Shown here one piece after another: positions 40,299 through 49,696 of a DNA stretch of 64,000 bases (position 1 is its first letter; the number at the start of each line of letters is the position of its first letter). The position numbers were made by a program, and so were the translations under genes. The notes under the pieces are model-generated. The model was not told the origin of the DNA and made no database searches. It saw nothing but the letters and a program-made list of their open reading frames with translations. The stretch is from Candidatus Krumholzibacteriia bacterium (GTDB lineage: Bacteria > Krumholzibacteriota > Krumholzibacteriia > G020349025). The stretch is from positions 103,473 through 167,472 of the forward strand of contig DASRJW010000101.1 in assembly GCA_035649275.1 (NCBI GenBank), in the 5' to 3' direction.

Positions 40299-41240
40299 AT
40301 GATCGTCGCCAAGGATTTGACCAAGATCTATCCGGGCAAGCGCGCCATCGACGGCGTCAGCTTCGAGGTGGGCCGCGGCGAGAGCGTCGGCTTCCTCGGA
40401 CCCAACGGCGCCGGCAAGACCACGACGATGCGCATCCTCACCTGCTTCCAACCGGCTACAGCAGGGACGGCGCAGGTGGCGGGTTTCGACGTCTTCGAGC
40501 AGGCCGAGGCGGTGAAACGCCACATTGGCTACTTGCCCGAGAGCCCACCACTCTACCTGGAGATGCGGGTGCGGGAATACTTGGAATTCATCGCTCGCAT
40601 CAAGGGCGTGCCGCGCCGCCAGCAGCGCCCGCGCCTGGAGGACACGCTGGAACGCTGCGGCCTCGGGGACGTGCAGCACCGCATCCTGGGCAAGCTCTCC
40701 AAGGGTTACCGGCAGCGCGCCGGTCTGGCCCAGGCGCTCTTGCACAATCCGCCGGTCCTCATCCTCGACGAGCCCACTTCCGGCCTCGATCCGAAGCAGG
40801 TGGTGGAAGTGCGCCGGCTCATCCGCTCGCTGGCGGGCGAGCACACCATCATCCTGTCGACCCACATCCTTCCCGAGGTGAGCATGACCTGCGAGCGCGT
40901 GATCATCATCAATCACGGGCGCATCGTGCTCTCCCAAGAGCTGCGCGAGCTGGACGGCGGCGCAACCGGGCGGCAGGCGTTGTTCCTGGAGCTCCAGTCG
41001 CCGCAAGCGGACCCGGAGGCGGCGCTCCGCCAGGTGCAAGGCGTGCAGGGCCTGGAAGCGGTGCGCGGCGGCGGCAACCGGCGCTATCGCCTGCAGTGCG
41101 AGGGCGGCACTGCGGTGCGCTCCCGCCTCGCCGCCTTCGTGGTGCAGCAAGGCTGGGAGCTGCTCGAACTCCGCCCCCAGGAGACGAGCCTGGAGGAGAT
41201 CTACCTGGGCGTGGTGAGCGCCGAAGGAGGCGGGGCATGA
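40299..41240 (+). CDS. ABC transporter ATPase (GldA-like)
   Basis: This 313-residue ATPase carries Walker A GPNGAGKTT, signature LSKGYRQRAGLAQALL, Walker B VLILDEPTSGLDP and the H-loop STHILPEV. GldA-type proteins drive an export complex in gliding Bacteroidetes; closely related cassettes with DUF4340 genes are widespread in other phyla. It overlaps the permease gene start (ATGA). A C-terminal extension of about 95 residues is common to the group. The ATG at 40299 is 49 bases after the TATAAT. Confidence 0.92.
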   Translation: MIVAKDLTKIYPGKRAIDGVSFEVGRGESVGFLGPNGAGKTTTMRILTCFQPATAGTAQVAGFDVFEQAEAVKRHIGYLPESPPLYLEMRVREYLEFIARIKGVPRRQQRPRLEDTLERCGLGDVQHRILGKLSKGYRQRAGLAQALLHNPPVLILDEPTSGLDPKQVVEVRRLIRSLAGEHTIILSTHILPEVSMTCERVIIINHGRIVLSQELRELDGGATGRQALFLELQSPQADPEAALRQVQGVQGLEAVRGGGNRRYRLQCEGGTAVRSRLAAFVVQQGWELLELRPQETSLEEIYLGVVSAEGGGA

Positions 41241-42013
41241 GGGGATTGCCTTCCATCTACGAGCGCGAGATGCGCACCTACTTCACCTCCCCGATCGCCT
41301 ACGTGGTGACCGCGGTGTTCCTCCTCGTCGTGGGTCTGGTGTTCATGACCTTGCTGCGCAATTACCTGGCCTTCGACACCTTCTACCGCGAGCGCCTGCT
41401 CTCGCTCGGGCAGGAAGCCGGACCGGCGGACGTGCACCAGTTCCTCTTGCGCCGCTTCCTCGCCACCCTCGGGGCGATCAGCCTCTTCGTCTTGCCCTTC
41501 GTCACCATGGGGAGCTTCGCCGAGGAGCACCGGGCGGGAACGATGGAGCTCCTCCTCACCTCGCCTCTCAGCCAGCGCGCCATCGTGCTCGGCAAGTTCC
41601 TGGCGGCGAGCACGATCTTCGTCATGCTCCTGCTCTTCGCCCTCGTCTTGGTGGGGACCCTTTTCTTCTACGGCAACCCCCACGGTCCGAGCGTGCTCGT
41701 CGGCTTCCTCGGCGTCTTCCTGCAAGGGGAATCCTTCCTGGTGGTGGGGATGTTCATCTCCTCCCTCACCCGTAGCCAGGTGGTCGCCGGCATCGGCGGG
41801 CTGGGGGCGGCGCTCCTGCTGTGGCTGGCGGGGTTGCTCGGCGATCCCACCTCCACCTTGGGCACCTGGTTGCAGGAACTGTCGCTGGTGGCGCACTTCG
41901 AGGATTTCGCCAAGGGGGTCCTGGACACGAAGCACGTGGTTTTCTACGGTTGCTTCATCGTCTTCGGCCTCTTCCTCACCCTGCGTTCCCTGGAATCCTT
42001 GAAGTACCGCTAG
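41237..42013 (+). CDS. ABC transporter permease (GldF-like)
   Basis: This 258-residue ABC-2 type permease has a long N-terminal helix (SPIAYVVTAVFLLVVGLVF) and about six membrane segments. It holds the cytoplasmic loop motif FAEEHRAGTMELLLTSPLS, which is typical of ABC-2 permeases of the gliding type. It forms a complex with the ATPase gene upstream. It begins with an ATGA overlap and ends 10 bases before the next gene. Confidence 0.9.
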   Translation: MRGLPSIYEREMRTYFTSPIAYVVTAVFLLVVGLVFMTLLRNYLAFDTFYRERLLSLGQEAGPADVHQFLLRRFLATLGAISLFVLPFVTMGSFAEEHRAGTMELLLTSPLSQRAIVLGKFLAASTIFVMLLLFALVLVGTLFFYGNPHGPSVLVGFLGVFLQGESFLVVGMFISSLTRSQVVAGIGGLGAALLLWLAGLLGDPTSTLGTWLQELSLVAHFEDFAKGVLDTKHVVFYGCFIVFGLFLTLRSLESLKYR

Positions 42014-42023
42014 GGAGCTTGCG

Positions 42024-43628
42024 ATGCAACGCCGTCTCCTCATCCTCGTCGCCGCCGGTGTGCTCCTTCTCGGTGCGGCGGCACTGCTGTCCCTGGCCCG
42101 GGGTGGCGCCGGCGGCTGGAGTACCGGTTTCCTCGCCGGTGGCGGCCTGGTGTGGTCGCTGGCGGTGGTACTCTCCTGGCGCGACCTCACCCGGCACCTG
42201 AGCAAGCGCTCGACGCGCTACGGCATGAACGCCGTGGTTCTTTCCTTCCTGGTGGGAGTGATCCTCCTCCTGGTCACCACCCTCGGGAGCCGTCACTCCT
42301 GGAGGCGCGACCTCTCTTCCACCGGCGAGTACACCCTGTCGGAGAAGACGCTGAACGTGCTGCAAGGGCTGCACCGGGACATCGACATCTATGTCTACTA
42401 CGAGCGCGACGCCCGCGAGGCGGTGCGCGACCTGCTCACCGAGTACTCCCGGCGCAACCGCGGCTTGCGCATCCGCCTGGAAGACATGAACAAGAATCCC
42501 GAGCTGGCCGAGCGCTTCGGCGTCCACGAGATGGGAACCCTGGTCTTCGACGCCGGCGACAAGGCGCTCAGGCTCCGCACCTTCGGCGAGGAGGACATCA
42601 CCAACGCGCTCATCAAGGTGTCGCGGCCGGGGCAGAAGAAGATCTACTTCCTCTCCGGTCACGGCGAGAAGGACCCGGTGGAGAAGGGCATCTCGGGCTA
42701 TTCCGCCGCGGCCACCGCGCTGCAGCGGGAAAACTACCTCACCGCGAAGCTGCAGTTGACCGAGGCCCGGGTGGTGCCGGAGGACTGCGACGTCCTCGTG
42801 GTGCCCGGCGCCAAGTCGGGGCTCTTGGATCAGGAGATCGAGGCGGTGCAGCGCTACCTGCAGCGCGGCGGCCGCGTCTTCTGTCTCTTCGACCCGCTCT
42901 TCCTCAGCAATCTCGAGGGCTGGGTGGGGCGCTGGGGCGTGCAGGTGGGCAACGACCGGGTGGTGGACCCGAGCCCCACCGGGCAGCTCCTCAATCGCGG
43001 GCCGCAGACGCCGCTGGTCAACCGCTACGGCGTGCACCCGATCACCAAGCAGTTCGTCCAGCCCACCTACTTCCAGAACGTGCGCTCCGTGCGGCGCCTG
43101 CAGCTCTACGGCGGCAATGCCGAGACCGCTTCCTTGGCTTTCACCAGCCCCGAGAGCTGGGCCGAGTCGGACCTGCTGAGCTCGAAGGTGGGTTTCGATG
43201 CCAGCGACCTCGCCGGACCGGTGTCGGTCGCCATGGCGGTGCGGCTCGATGTGGCCGGTTTGCACCCGGAGCTGGAGCCGGCGGTGTCGCATCGTCCCGG
43301 CCAGCCGCTGCGCAGCGGCGAGGACCTGCAAAGCGCCGGGGGAGCCAGCGGCACCGAGGCGCGCCTCGTCGTCTGCGGCGATTCCGATTTCGCCAGCAAC
43401 CAGAGCTTCAACGACATGGGCAATGGCAACCTCTTCCTCAACGCCGTCGCCTGGCTCGCCGAGGACGAGGACCTGATCGCCGTGCGCCACCAGCAGGGAC
43501 AGGTGCGCGCCGTGGCGATGACGGTGGCGCAGGTACGTCTGCTCAACGTCCTCGCCATCATCGTGCTCCCTGTCGTCGTCTTCGCGGCGGGGTTGGCAGC
43601 CACGTTGCACCGCCGCGCCCGCGGCTGA
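42024..43628 (+). CDS. GldG-like ABC accessory protein (membrane anchored)
   Basis: This 534-residue protein has two N-terminal membrane segments, a large soluble domain with the conserved SGHGEKDPVEKG and ADSDFASNQ-like motif (GDSDFASNQSFNDMG), and a C-terminal membrane helix (LLNVLAIIVLPVVVFAAGL). This is the architecture of GldG/DUF4350-like proteins that sit beside ABC-2 permeases. The soluble part has a FSGHG/NTG-like fold but its role is unknown. It is part of the 40299-45033 cassette. Confidence 0.87.
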   Translation: MQRRLLILVAAGVLLLGAAALLSLARGGAGGWSTGFLAGGGLVWSLAVVLSWRDLTRHLSKRSTRYGMNAVVLSFLVGVILLLVTTLGSRHSWRRDLSSTGEYTLSEKTLNVLQGLHRDIDIYVYYERDAREAVRDLLTEYSRRNRGLRIRLEDMNKNPELAERFGVHEMGTLVFDAGDKALRLRTFGEEDITNALIKVSRPGQKKIYFLSGHGEKDPVEKGISGYSAAATALQRENYLTAKLQLTEARVVPEDCDVLVVPGAKSGLLDQEIEAVQRYLQRGGRVFCLFDPLFLSNLEGWVGRWGVQVGNDRVVDPSPTGQLLNRGPQTPLVNRYGVHPITKQFVQPTYFQNVRSVRRLQLYGGNAETASLAFTSPESWAESDLLSSKVGFDASDLAGPVSVAMAVRLDVAGLHPELEPAVSHRPGQPLRSGEDLQSAGGASGTEARLVVCGDSDFASNQSFNDMGNGNLFLNAVAWLAEDEDLIAVRHQQGQVRAVAMTVAQVRLLNVLAIIVLPVVVFAAGLAATLHRRARG

Positions 43629-43647
43629 CGCAGACGGAGGAGGATCC

Positions 43648-45033
43648 ATGCGCTTCCGCGCCACCTTGGCGGCTCTCGTCCTGGCCCTCGGCCTCGGCGG
43701 CTACGTCTTCTGGCAGCAGCGGCGCGACCGGCAGGCGGTGCAGGAGCGCGCCGCGCTGGCGCGGCTCCTGCCCGTGCAGCCCGCCGAGGTGGTGCGCCTG
43801 GGGTTCGCCTATGGCGACAGCCGCATCGGCCTGGAGCGACGCGAAGCGGGCTGGGTCCTCGTCGAGCCGGTCTCGGCCAACTGCGAGCCCGAGGCGGTGG
43901 CGAGCTTCCTCGACACGCTGGCAGCGGCGCGGCAGGAAGACAATCTCGGCCAGGGCGAGCTCATCCGCTATGGCCTCGACCACCCGGCGGCGCTGGTGCG
44001 CATCGAGACCCAGACGGGGGCCCGCCATGAACTGCGCTGCGGGCGCATCAATCCCCTGCAGACCCTGGTGTACGTCCAGGTGGACGGCGGCGACGACGTG
44101 CTCCTCACCACCTCGGCGCTCTTGAGCGGCGCCCTCACCAGCGCCTTCGGCTGGCGCGACAAGCGCATGATCGACGTGCCGTCGGACAGCGTGGCCCTGC
44201 TGCGCTTCAACACCCTCAATGCGGGGAATCTCGTGGTGCGGCGCGATCCGACCGCGGGCTGGGTCACCGAGGGGCCGGTGGCCTGGCGCGTCGATCCCGT
44301 GCGCCTGCGCGGCTTGCTGCTCCAGCTCACTGGCTTGCGCGGCATCGGCGTGGCGGCGGAGGACAAGGAAGATCCCCTCCGCTTCGGCCTCGGCCACCGC
44401 AAGTTGAGCGTCGTCCTCGAAGGCCGGAACGGACAGGTCCTCGGCGATCTGGTGCTGGGCTTCGCCTTCAGCGAGGGCGGCTACTACGCCGTGGTGCCCG
44501 ACAAGCCCGAGGTCTTCGAGGTGGAAGGGCAGATGGTGGAGAGCATGGTGTCTCTCGTCCAGCAACCCCGGGACCGGCGGATCTTCCCGCCCTTCGATCC
44601 GGCGGCGGTGACCAGGCTGGAAGTCAAGGCGCCGGCGGACACCTTCGTTCTGCAACGGCACGGCCTGCAGGATTGGAAGGTGGTGGCGAGCGACAAGGTG
44701 GATTCCACCTTCGCCCTCGATCCGGGACGGGTGCAAGCGCTCCTGGAGCAGATGGCGACGCTGGAGGTGACGGAGTTCCCCGAGAAGCAACCGGCGCTGG
44801 TGCAGCTGGTGCCGCCGCAGTGGAGCGTCGATCTCTACGGCGACAACGGGCTCCTCGCCGGTCTGCGCATCGGACGGCGCGATCCCCGGGGTGGCGTGAA
44901 CGTGGTCGCGCAAGGCCTCGGGGACCGCGCCACCTTCCTGCTGGCGCCGACGGTGCTCATCAATCTGCCCTTCGATCTCGAGCGGCTCGGAACCGGCGAG
45001 ATCGAGGTGCCGGTGGATTCCCAGCGCGGCTAG
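43648..45033 (+). CDS. DUF4340-domain protein
   Basis: This 461-residue protein has one N-terminal membrane helix (LAALVLALGLGGYVFWQQ) followed by repeated beta domains (RLGFAYGDSRIGLERREAGWVL, TRLEVKAPADTFVLQRHGLQDW), each about 130 residues. DUF4340 proteins follow GldG-like genes and are thought to be periplasmic partners of the ABC export machine. The gene stops 4 bases inside the convergent lysine aminotransferase gene, in keeping with cassette end. Confidence 0.88.
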   Translation: MRFRATLAALVLALGLGGYVFWQQRRDRQAVQERAALARLLPVQPAEVVRLGFAYGDSRIGLERREAGWVLVEPVSANCEPEAVASFLDTLAAARQEDNLGQGELIRYGLDHPAALVRIETQTGARHELRCGRINPLQTLVYVQVDGGDDVLLTTSALLSGALTSAFGWRDKRMIDVPSDSVALLRFNTLNAGNLVVRRDPTAGWVTEGPVAWRVDPVRLRGLLLQLTGLRGIGVAAEDKEDPLRFGLGHRKLSVVLEGRNGQVLGDLVLGFAFSEGGYYAVVPDKPEVFEVEGQMVESMVSLVQQPRDRRIFPPFDPAAVTRLEVKAPADTFVLQRHGLQDWKVVASDKVDSTFALDPGRVQALLEQMATLEVTEFPEKQPALVQLVPPQWSVDLYGDNGLLAGLRIGRRDPRGGVNVVAQGLGDRATFLLAPTVLINLPFDLERLGTGEIEVPVDSQRG

Positions 45034-46358
45034 AGCGCCGCCACCGCCTGATCCAGGAGCTCCAGGGCTTCCTGCAGCTCCGGCGCCGTCACCGTGAGCG
45101 CCGGGCGGAAGCGCACCGTGCGCTCGCCGCAACCGACGAGCATGAGACCGCGTTCGGCGCAGCCGCCGAGGAGGCGCTTACGCGTCTGCGAGTCGCGCAC
45201 GTCGAAGGCGCACATCAGGCCCCGGCCGCGGGCGTTGTCGATCCAGTCGCCGTGGCGCCCCACCACCTGCTGCAGGCCGGCGAGCAGCCCCTCGCCGAGG
45301 CGTGCCGCGTTCTGCACCAGGTGCTCCTCGTGCATGACTTCCAGGATGCGCTGGCAGCGCACCATGTCCACCAGGTTGCCGCCCCAGGTGGAGTTCAAGC
45401 GGCTGGGGACGCGGAAGACATTGTCCTCCACCGCCTCCACCCGTCTGCCGACGGCGGTACCGCAGACCTGGGTCTTCTTGCCGAAGCTGATGGCGTCGGG
45501 CTGCACGCCGAAGTGCTCGTGCGCCCACATGCGCCCGGTGATCCCCATCCCCGCTTGCACCTCGTCGAAGATCAGGAAGGCTTCGTGCTCGTCCGCCAGC
45601 CGGCGGAGCGCACGGAAGAACTCGGGGCGGAAGTGATTGTCGCCGCCTTCACCCTGGATCGGTTCGAGGATGATGGCGCAGATGTCGTGCGGGTGCGCCG
45701 CGAAGGCCGCTTCGATCTCCCGGACCGCGCCCGCTTCGGCGGCGGCGACGCGCTCTTCCTCCGCCGGAGTCACCGGGAAGCGCAGCTTCGGGTTGGTGAT
45801 CCGCGGCCAGTCGAACTTGGTGAAGTACAGCGTCTTCACCGGCGCCGTGTTGGTCAGCGACAAGGTGTAGCCGCTGCGGCCGTGGAAGCAGTCGCGGAAG
45901 TGCAGGACTTGGTGCCCGCGCTCGCCCCGGCCGGCCGCCAGATTCAGCCGCACCTTCCAGTCCATGGCGGTCTTGAGGGCGTTCTCCACCCCCAGCGTGC
46001 CGCCTTCGACGAAGAAGAGATGGGGCAGGGTGGACGGCGCCGCCAGACGCGCAAAGGTGTCGACGAACTCCGCCAGCTCCACGGTGTAGAGATCGGAGTT
46101 CGAGGGCTTACCGACGGCGATGCGCCCGAGCCGGGCGACGAACTCGGGCTCCACCAGGCGCGGGTGGTTGAAACCCAGGGGCGCCGAGGCGAAGCACGAG
46201 AACATGTCCAAGAAGAAGCGGCGGCTCTTGGCGTCGTAGAGCCGCACGCCCTGGCTCTTGTCCAGATCCAGAACGATCTCGAAACCATCGGCCAGGATGG
46301 AACGGCGCAGGGTCTCGTGCACGTTCTCCGGCGCGATGCGATGCAGGGTGACCGACAT
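45030..46358 (-). CDS. lat: L-lysine 6-aminotransferase
   Basis: This 442-residue class III PLP aminotransferase has the LAT-type signature around the PLP lysine (SFGKKTQVCGTAVGRR), the acceptor loop ILEPIQGEGGDNHFRPEFF and IFDEVQAGMG. LAT converts lysine to 2-aminoadipate 6-semialdehyde (or piperideine carboxylate), used in beta-lactam synthesis, osmoprotection or lysine catabolism. The ATG at 46358 was chosen over 46364 because AGGAG sits 8 bases before it and only 2 bases before the other. Its stop overlaps the convergent DUF4340 stop by 4 bases. Confidence 0.87.
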   Translation of the reverse strand: MSVTLHRIAPENVHETLRRSILADGFEIVLDLDKSQGVRLYDAKSRRFFLDMFSCFASAPLGFNHPRLVEPEFVARLGRIAVGKPSNSDLYTVELAEFVDTFARLAAPSTLPHLFFVEGGTLGVENALKTAMDWKVRLNLAAGRGERGHQVLHFRDCFHGRSGYTLSLTNTAPVKTLYFTKFDWPRITNPKLRFPVTPAEEERVAAAEAGAVREIEAAFAAHPHDICAIILEPIQGEGGDNHFRPEFFRALRRLADEHEAFLIFDEVQAGMGITGRMWAHEHFGVQPDAISFGKKTQVCGTAVGRRVEAVEDNVFRVPSRLNSTWGGNLVDMVRCQRILEVMHEEHLVQNAARLGEGLLAGLQQVVGRHGDWIDNARGRGLMCAFDVRDSQTRKRLLGGCAERGLMLVGCGERTVRFRPALTVTAPELQEALELLDQAVAAL

Positions 46359-46651
46359 GACCATTTCTCCTCGCTGGACTCCGCGCGCCGAAGCGGCGGA
46401 ATCGACCTGATTCGATGCCGCGAGTCGGAGACTCGGAAAGGAAGTTCGAGGCGGAAGCGGGCGTCAGGCGCCGGTCGCTGCCCAGGGAGGAGGCTTGCGC
46501 TGGATCGTGTACACCAGCTTGTGGTGCGGGAGCCGCATAAAAACCGCCTGGAGCTCGAAAGGAAGCGGCGGCTCGAAGGAGGCCACCTGCTCCCAGGGTA
46601 CACCGCCCCCAGCGATCCAGCAAGCCTTGCGCCGATTGCAGGAAGTGCCGG
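46359..46651. other. Intergenic region between lat and the PhoH-like gene
   Basis: About 293 bases without a supported gene. A minus-strand frame downstream of the PhoH stop (46464-46651) reads like a protein, with stretches LPFELQAVFMRLPHHKLVYT and PWEQVASFEPP, but it has no start codon until an internal ATG that would leave only 24 residues. It is left unannotated. No promoter or terminator was recognised. Confidence 0.5.
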
Positions 46652-47938
46652 CTAGAGGAGCTCGACGGCGAGGGCGGCGAGCGGGCTGCGTTCGCTGCGG
46701 GTGAGCAGCACGTGGCCGAAGATCTCCTGGCCCTTGAAGCGGTCCACCACGTAGGTGAGGCCGTTGCTTGACGCGTCCAGATAGGGGTTGTCGATCTGGA
46801 AGGGGTCGCCGGTCAGGATCACCTTGGTCTGTGCCCCGGCACGGCTGATGATGGTCTTGGTCTCGTGGGGCGTGAGGTTCTGAGCTTCGTCGATGATGAT
46901 GAACTGCCGCGGCAGCGAGCGGCCGCGGATGTAGGTGACCGCCTCGAGCTCGAGGTTCTTGCTGTCGAAGAGATAGCTGAGCTTGCTCTCGTCGTCGTAG
47001 AACGAGCCGGTGAGCAGCTTGAGGTTGTCGTAGATGGGTTGCATCCAGCTCTCCAGCTTCTCGTCCTTGCTGCCCGGCAGGTAACCGATGTCGCGCCCGA
47101 GCGGCATGATCGGCCGGGAGACGAACACCTTGCCGTAAGCGCGCTCCTCCACCACCTTCTGCAGTCCCGCCGCCAGAGCGAGCAAGGTCTTGCCGGTGCC
47201 GGCGCCGCCCACCAGGGTGACGAGCTGCAAGCGCTCGGCGAGGAGCAGCTCGAGGGCGAACTTCTGCTGCACGTTGAGCGGCCGAATGCCCCAGGGTTTG
47301 GCGTCGCCGCAGCGCAAGGGTTCGAGGCGGCCGTTGGTGCAAATGGCGATGGCGCTCTTCTGCGGGTTGGCGCCGTCGCGCAGGATGAAGCATTGGTTGA
47401 TCAGGGCGGGGCCTTGGGGTTCGAGGTAACCCTGGGCGTAGAAGGTGTCGAGCGCGGCGCTCGTGACCACCACTTCGGTCCAGCCCTTGTAGAGCTCGTC
47501 GATCTTGATCTTCTGCGCCTCGAAGTCCTGGATGGTGAGGCCCAGGGCGTCGCCCTTGACCCGCGCATTGATGTCCTTGGAGACGACGACGACGTCCTGC
47601 TCGCCCCGCTCCTCGAGATACTTGGCGCAGAGGAGGATGCGATTGTCGGCGACGCTCAGGTCCATGCCCTGGGGAATGCGCTCGGGCAGGTAGTCCACCA
47701 GCACGCGCAACATGCCGCCGTTCACCGGCACGCCGTCGGGGAGCGAGCCGCCCTGGCGCAGGCGATCGAGCTCGCGGATCACCTCGCGGGCGTTGCGCCC
47801 CATTTCGTCGACGTTCTTCTTGAAGAGATCGAGCTCTTCCAGGACATCGAGAGGAATGACGACGGTGGCGTTGCTGAAGGCGTAGAGGGCCCGAGCGTCG
47901 TGCAGCAGGACGTTGGTGTCGAGAATGAAGGTCGCCAA
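46652..47938 (-). CDS. PIN-PhoH fusion ATPase
   Basis: This 428-residue protein begins with a PIN nuclease domain (residues 1-140, with conserved acids in FILDTNVLLHD, ELDLFKKN, VADNRILLCA and VSKDINARV). A PhoH-type ATPase follows with Walker A VGGAGTGKTLLALAAG and Walker B FIIIDEAQNLTPHE. Such PIN-PhoH proteins link RNA cleavage to ATP-driven unwinding. The TTG at 47938 is the likely start, behind GGGGAGG with 9 bases spacing, and places the PIN domain at the N-terminus; a longer in-frame stretch up to 48142 is poor in conserved residues. It is divergent from the EIIA gene. Confidence 0.88.
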   Translation of the reverse strand: MATFILDTNVLLHDARALYAFSNATVVIPLDVLEELDLFKKNVDEMGRNAREVIRELDRLRQGGSLPDGVPVNGGMLRVLVDYLPERIPQGMDLSVADNRILLCAKYLEERGEQDVVVVSKDINARVKGDALGLTIQDFEAQKIKIDELYKGWTEVVVTSAALDTFYAQGYLEPQGPALINQCFILRDGANPQKSAIAICTNGRLEPLRCGDAKPWGIRPLNVQQKFALELLLAERLQLVTLVGGAGTGKTLLALAAGLQKVVEERAYGKVFVSRPIMPLGRDIGYLPGSKDEKLESWMQPIYDNLKLLTGSFYDDESKLSYLFDSKNLELEAVTYIRGRSLPRQFIIIDEAQNLTPHETKTIISRAGAQTKVILTGDPFQIDNPYLDASSNGLTYVVDRFKGQEIFGHVLLTRSERSPLAALAVELL

Positions 47939-48031
47939 ACGCGACCGCCTCCCCTCCGGACGACGCGCGCCGGGTGTAACGGCCGGTGCAGAAAACGTTC
48001 CAGCGCCGGACGTGCACGACTTCCAGACCCG

Positions 48032-48060
48032 TTGACAGTGCAAGACGATGCGGTTAGCTT
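48032..48060 (+). promoter_or_regulatory. Promoter candidate for the EIIA gene
   Basis: A perfect TTGACA lies at 48032-48037, with a TAGCTT hexamer at 48055-48060 after a 17-base spacer. The -10 is weak (three matches), so the call rests on the -35. It precedes the GTG start at 48118 by 57 bases. Confidence 0.45.
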
Positions 48061-48117
48061 GTCTGGGTTTTGCTCCGAGCCGCAGCGTCCGGTCTGTGGG
48101 GAGAGCGGAGGCGGGCA

Positions 48118-48570
48118 GTGCACATCGTCGATTATGCGGCAACCGAGCTCGTCGCCCTCGGTCTGGAGGCCGCGGACAAAGAGCAGCTGCTGGCGCAGAT
48201 GGTGGATCTGCTCGTCCAGGGTGGCCGCGTCGCCGAAGCCCAAGTGATCATGCGCGAGCTGCTCAAACGCGAACACGTCATGAGCACAGGTATCGGCGGC
48301 GGCATCGCTCTCCCCCACGCTCTCTCCAACGACATCCCCTCCCTGGCCCTCGTCTTTGCCCGCACCCAAACGCCGGTGGATTTCCACGCCCTCGACGGCA
48401 GCCCGGTGGATCTGGTGTTCATGGCCGTCGGTCCGAAGAGCGCCAGCAACGTCTACGTCAAACTCTTGGCCCGGGTCTCGCGCCTGCTGCAGAGCGAAGA
48501 TTTCAAGGAAGGCCTGCGGCAGGCGTCCACGCCCGAGGACGTCCTCGCCGTCTTCCGCCGCGAAGACTAG
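48118..48570 (+). CDS. PTS EIIA-type protein (PtsN-like)
   Basis: This 150-residue EIIA (fructose/nitrogen type) protein carries the active histidine in GIGGGIALPHALS (His67), preceded by MRELLKREHVMST. PtsN-like proteins accept phosphate from NPr and regulate potassium and nitrogen pathways rather than transport sugar. The GTG at 48118 follows GGAGG with 6 bases. The next gene starts 37 bases later. No HPr or EI is visible in the window, so the phosphate source is unknown. Confidence 0.85.
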   Translation: MHIVDYAATELVALGLEAADKEQLLAQMVDLLVQGGRVAEAQVIMRELLKREHVMSTGIGGGIALPHALSNDIPSLALVFARTQTPVDFHALDGSPVDLVFMAVGPKSASNVYVKLLARVSRLLQSEDFKEGLRQASTPEDVLAVFRRED

Positions 48571-48607
48571 ACTCTCGAGCGGCACCGATCTCCGGGAGTG
48601 CCGCGGA

Positions 48608-49696
48608 ATGCAACCGGAACGTCTCACCGTCCGCCTGCGCGCCAGCCAGCGTCTCGACCGCTACCTCACCGGCCGGCTAGCGCAGGTGTCGCGTAGCCGC
48701 ATCCAGCGCCACATCGCCCGCGGCGACGTGCTCGTGGACGGGCGCGTGGTGCGAGCCAACCACCGCCTCCATGGCGGCGAGATCGTGACCCTGCCCGCGC
48801 TCCTGCAGCGCGGCCTCGAGGCGGCCTCGGTGGCGGCGGAGTTCCACCTCGTCTACGAGGACGAGGACTTGGTGGTGGTGGACAAGCCGGCGGGGATGCT
48901 GATGCACCCGGTGGGCGGCGAGTTCCGCCACACCTTGCTCAACGGCCTCTTCCATCGGTTGCAGAGCCGGGGCGAGCCGGCGGCGGAGCTCGGCATCGTG
49001 CACCGTCTCGACCGCGCCACCTCCGGCCTGGTGGTGGTGGCCAAGACGCTGGCGTCGCGCCGGCAGTTGGCGGCGCAAGTGGAAGCACGGCGCATGCGGC
49101 GGCTGTATCTCGCCGTGGTCCACGGTGTGCCCAGGGAAGTGGCGGGACGGATCGATCTGCCCATCCGCCGCGATCCGCGCCGGCCGACGCGAATGCAAGC
49201 CCTGCTTCCCGAAGCCGCTGCCGCGGCGCTCCGGCGTGCGGTGGTCCCGCCCGTGTCGGCGAGCGGCTACAGTGACCCGCGGCGCGACTTCCGTCCCCGC
49301 GCTGCCCGGACGCGCTATCGACTGTTGCGCCGCCTGGGAGAGAGCTCCCTCCTGCGGCTCGAGCTCGACACCGGACGGACGCACCAAATCCGCGTGCACT
49401 TGCAAGCGCAGGGGATGCCGCTCTGGGGGGATCCACTCTATGGCGGCGTGCCGGATGGCGGCGGGGTGTCTCGCGCCGCGCCGGCAGGAGAGAAGGCGGC
49501 GCGAGAGCCGCTGGGGCTCGGGCGCCCGGCGCTGCATGCAGCGCGGCTCGAGTTCACCCAGCCGCGGCACGGGACGCCGCTCCGATTCACCGCGCCGCTG
49601 CCCCCGGATCTCCGCGCCCTCGTCTTCACCCTCGCCGGTGTTCCAGCGGCTGACGGCGTCCCCGGGTGTGATCACGCCCCGAGGACGCGGCGGTAG
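48608..49696 (+). CDS. RluD-type pseudouridine synthase
   Basis: This 362-residue protein has an S4 RNA-binding domain (QRLDRYLTGRLAQVSRSRIQ then IARGDVLVDGRVV) and a RluA/RluD catalytic domain with HRLDRATSG (catalytic Asp) and the motif TGRTHQIRVHLQ. It makes pseudouridine in rRNA or tRNA. The middle of the catalytic domain carries an extra arginine- and alanine-rich stretch of roughly 45 residues after MQALLPEAA, absent from most members, and the C-terminal tail is irregular. Its 3' end overlaps the convergent glycosyltransferase by 25 bases. Confidence 0.88.
   Translation: MQPERLTVRLRASQRLDRYLTGRLAQVSRSRIQRHIARGDVLVDGRVVRANHRLHGGEIVTLPALLQRGLEAASVAAEFHLVYEDEDLVVVDKPAGMLMHPVGGEFRHTLLNGLFHRLQSRGEPAAELGIVHRLDRATSGLVVVAKTLASRRQLAAQVEARRMRRLYLAVVHGVPREVAGRIDLPIRRDPRRPTRMQALLPEAAAAALRRAVVPPVSASGYSDPRRDFRPRAARTRYRLLRRLGESSLLRLELDTGRTHQIRVHLQAQGMPLWGDPLYGGVPDGGGVSRAAPAGEKAAREPLGLGRPALHAARLEFTQPRHGTPLRFTAPLPPDLRALVFTLAGVPAADGVPGCDHAPRTRR

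Noticed and set aside
46464-46651. A minus-strand frame that reads like a protein after the PhoH stop
   Set aside because: It has no start codon upstream in the gap, apart from an internal ATG that leaves 24 residues. It may be a remnant, but a gene cannot be supported.
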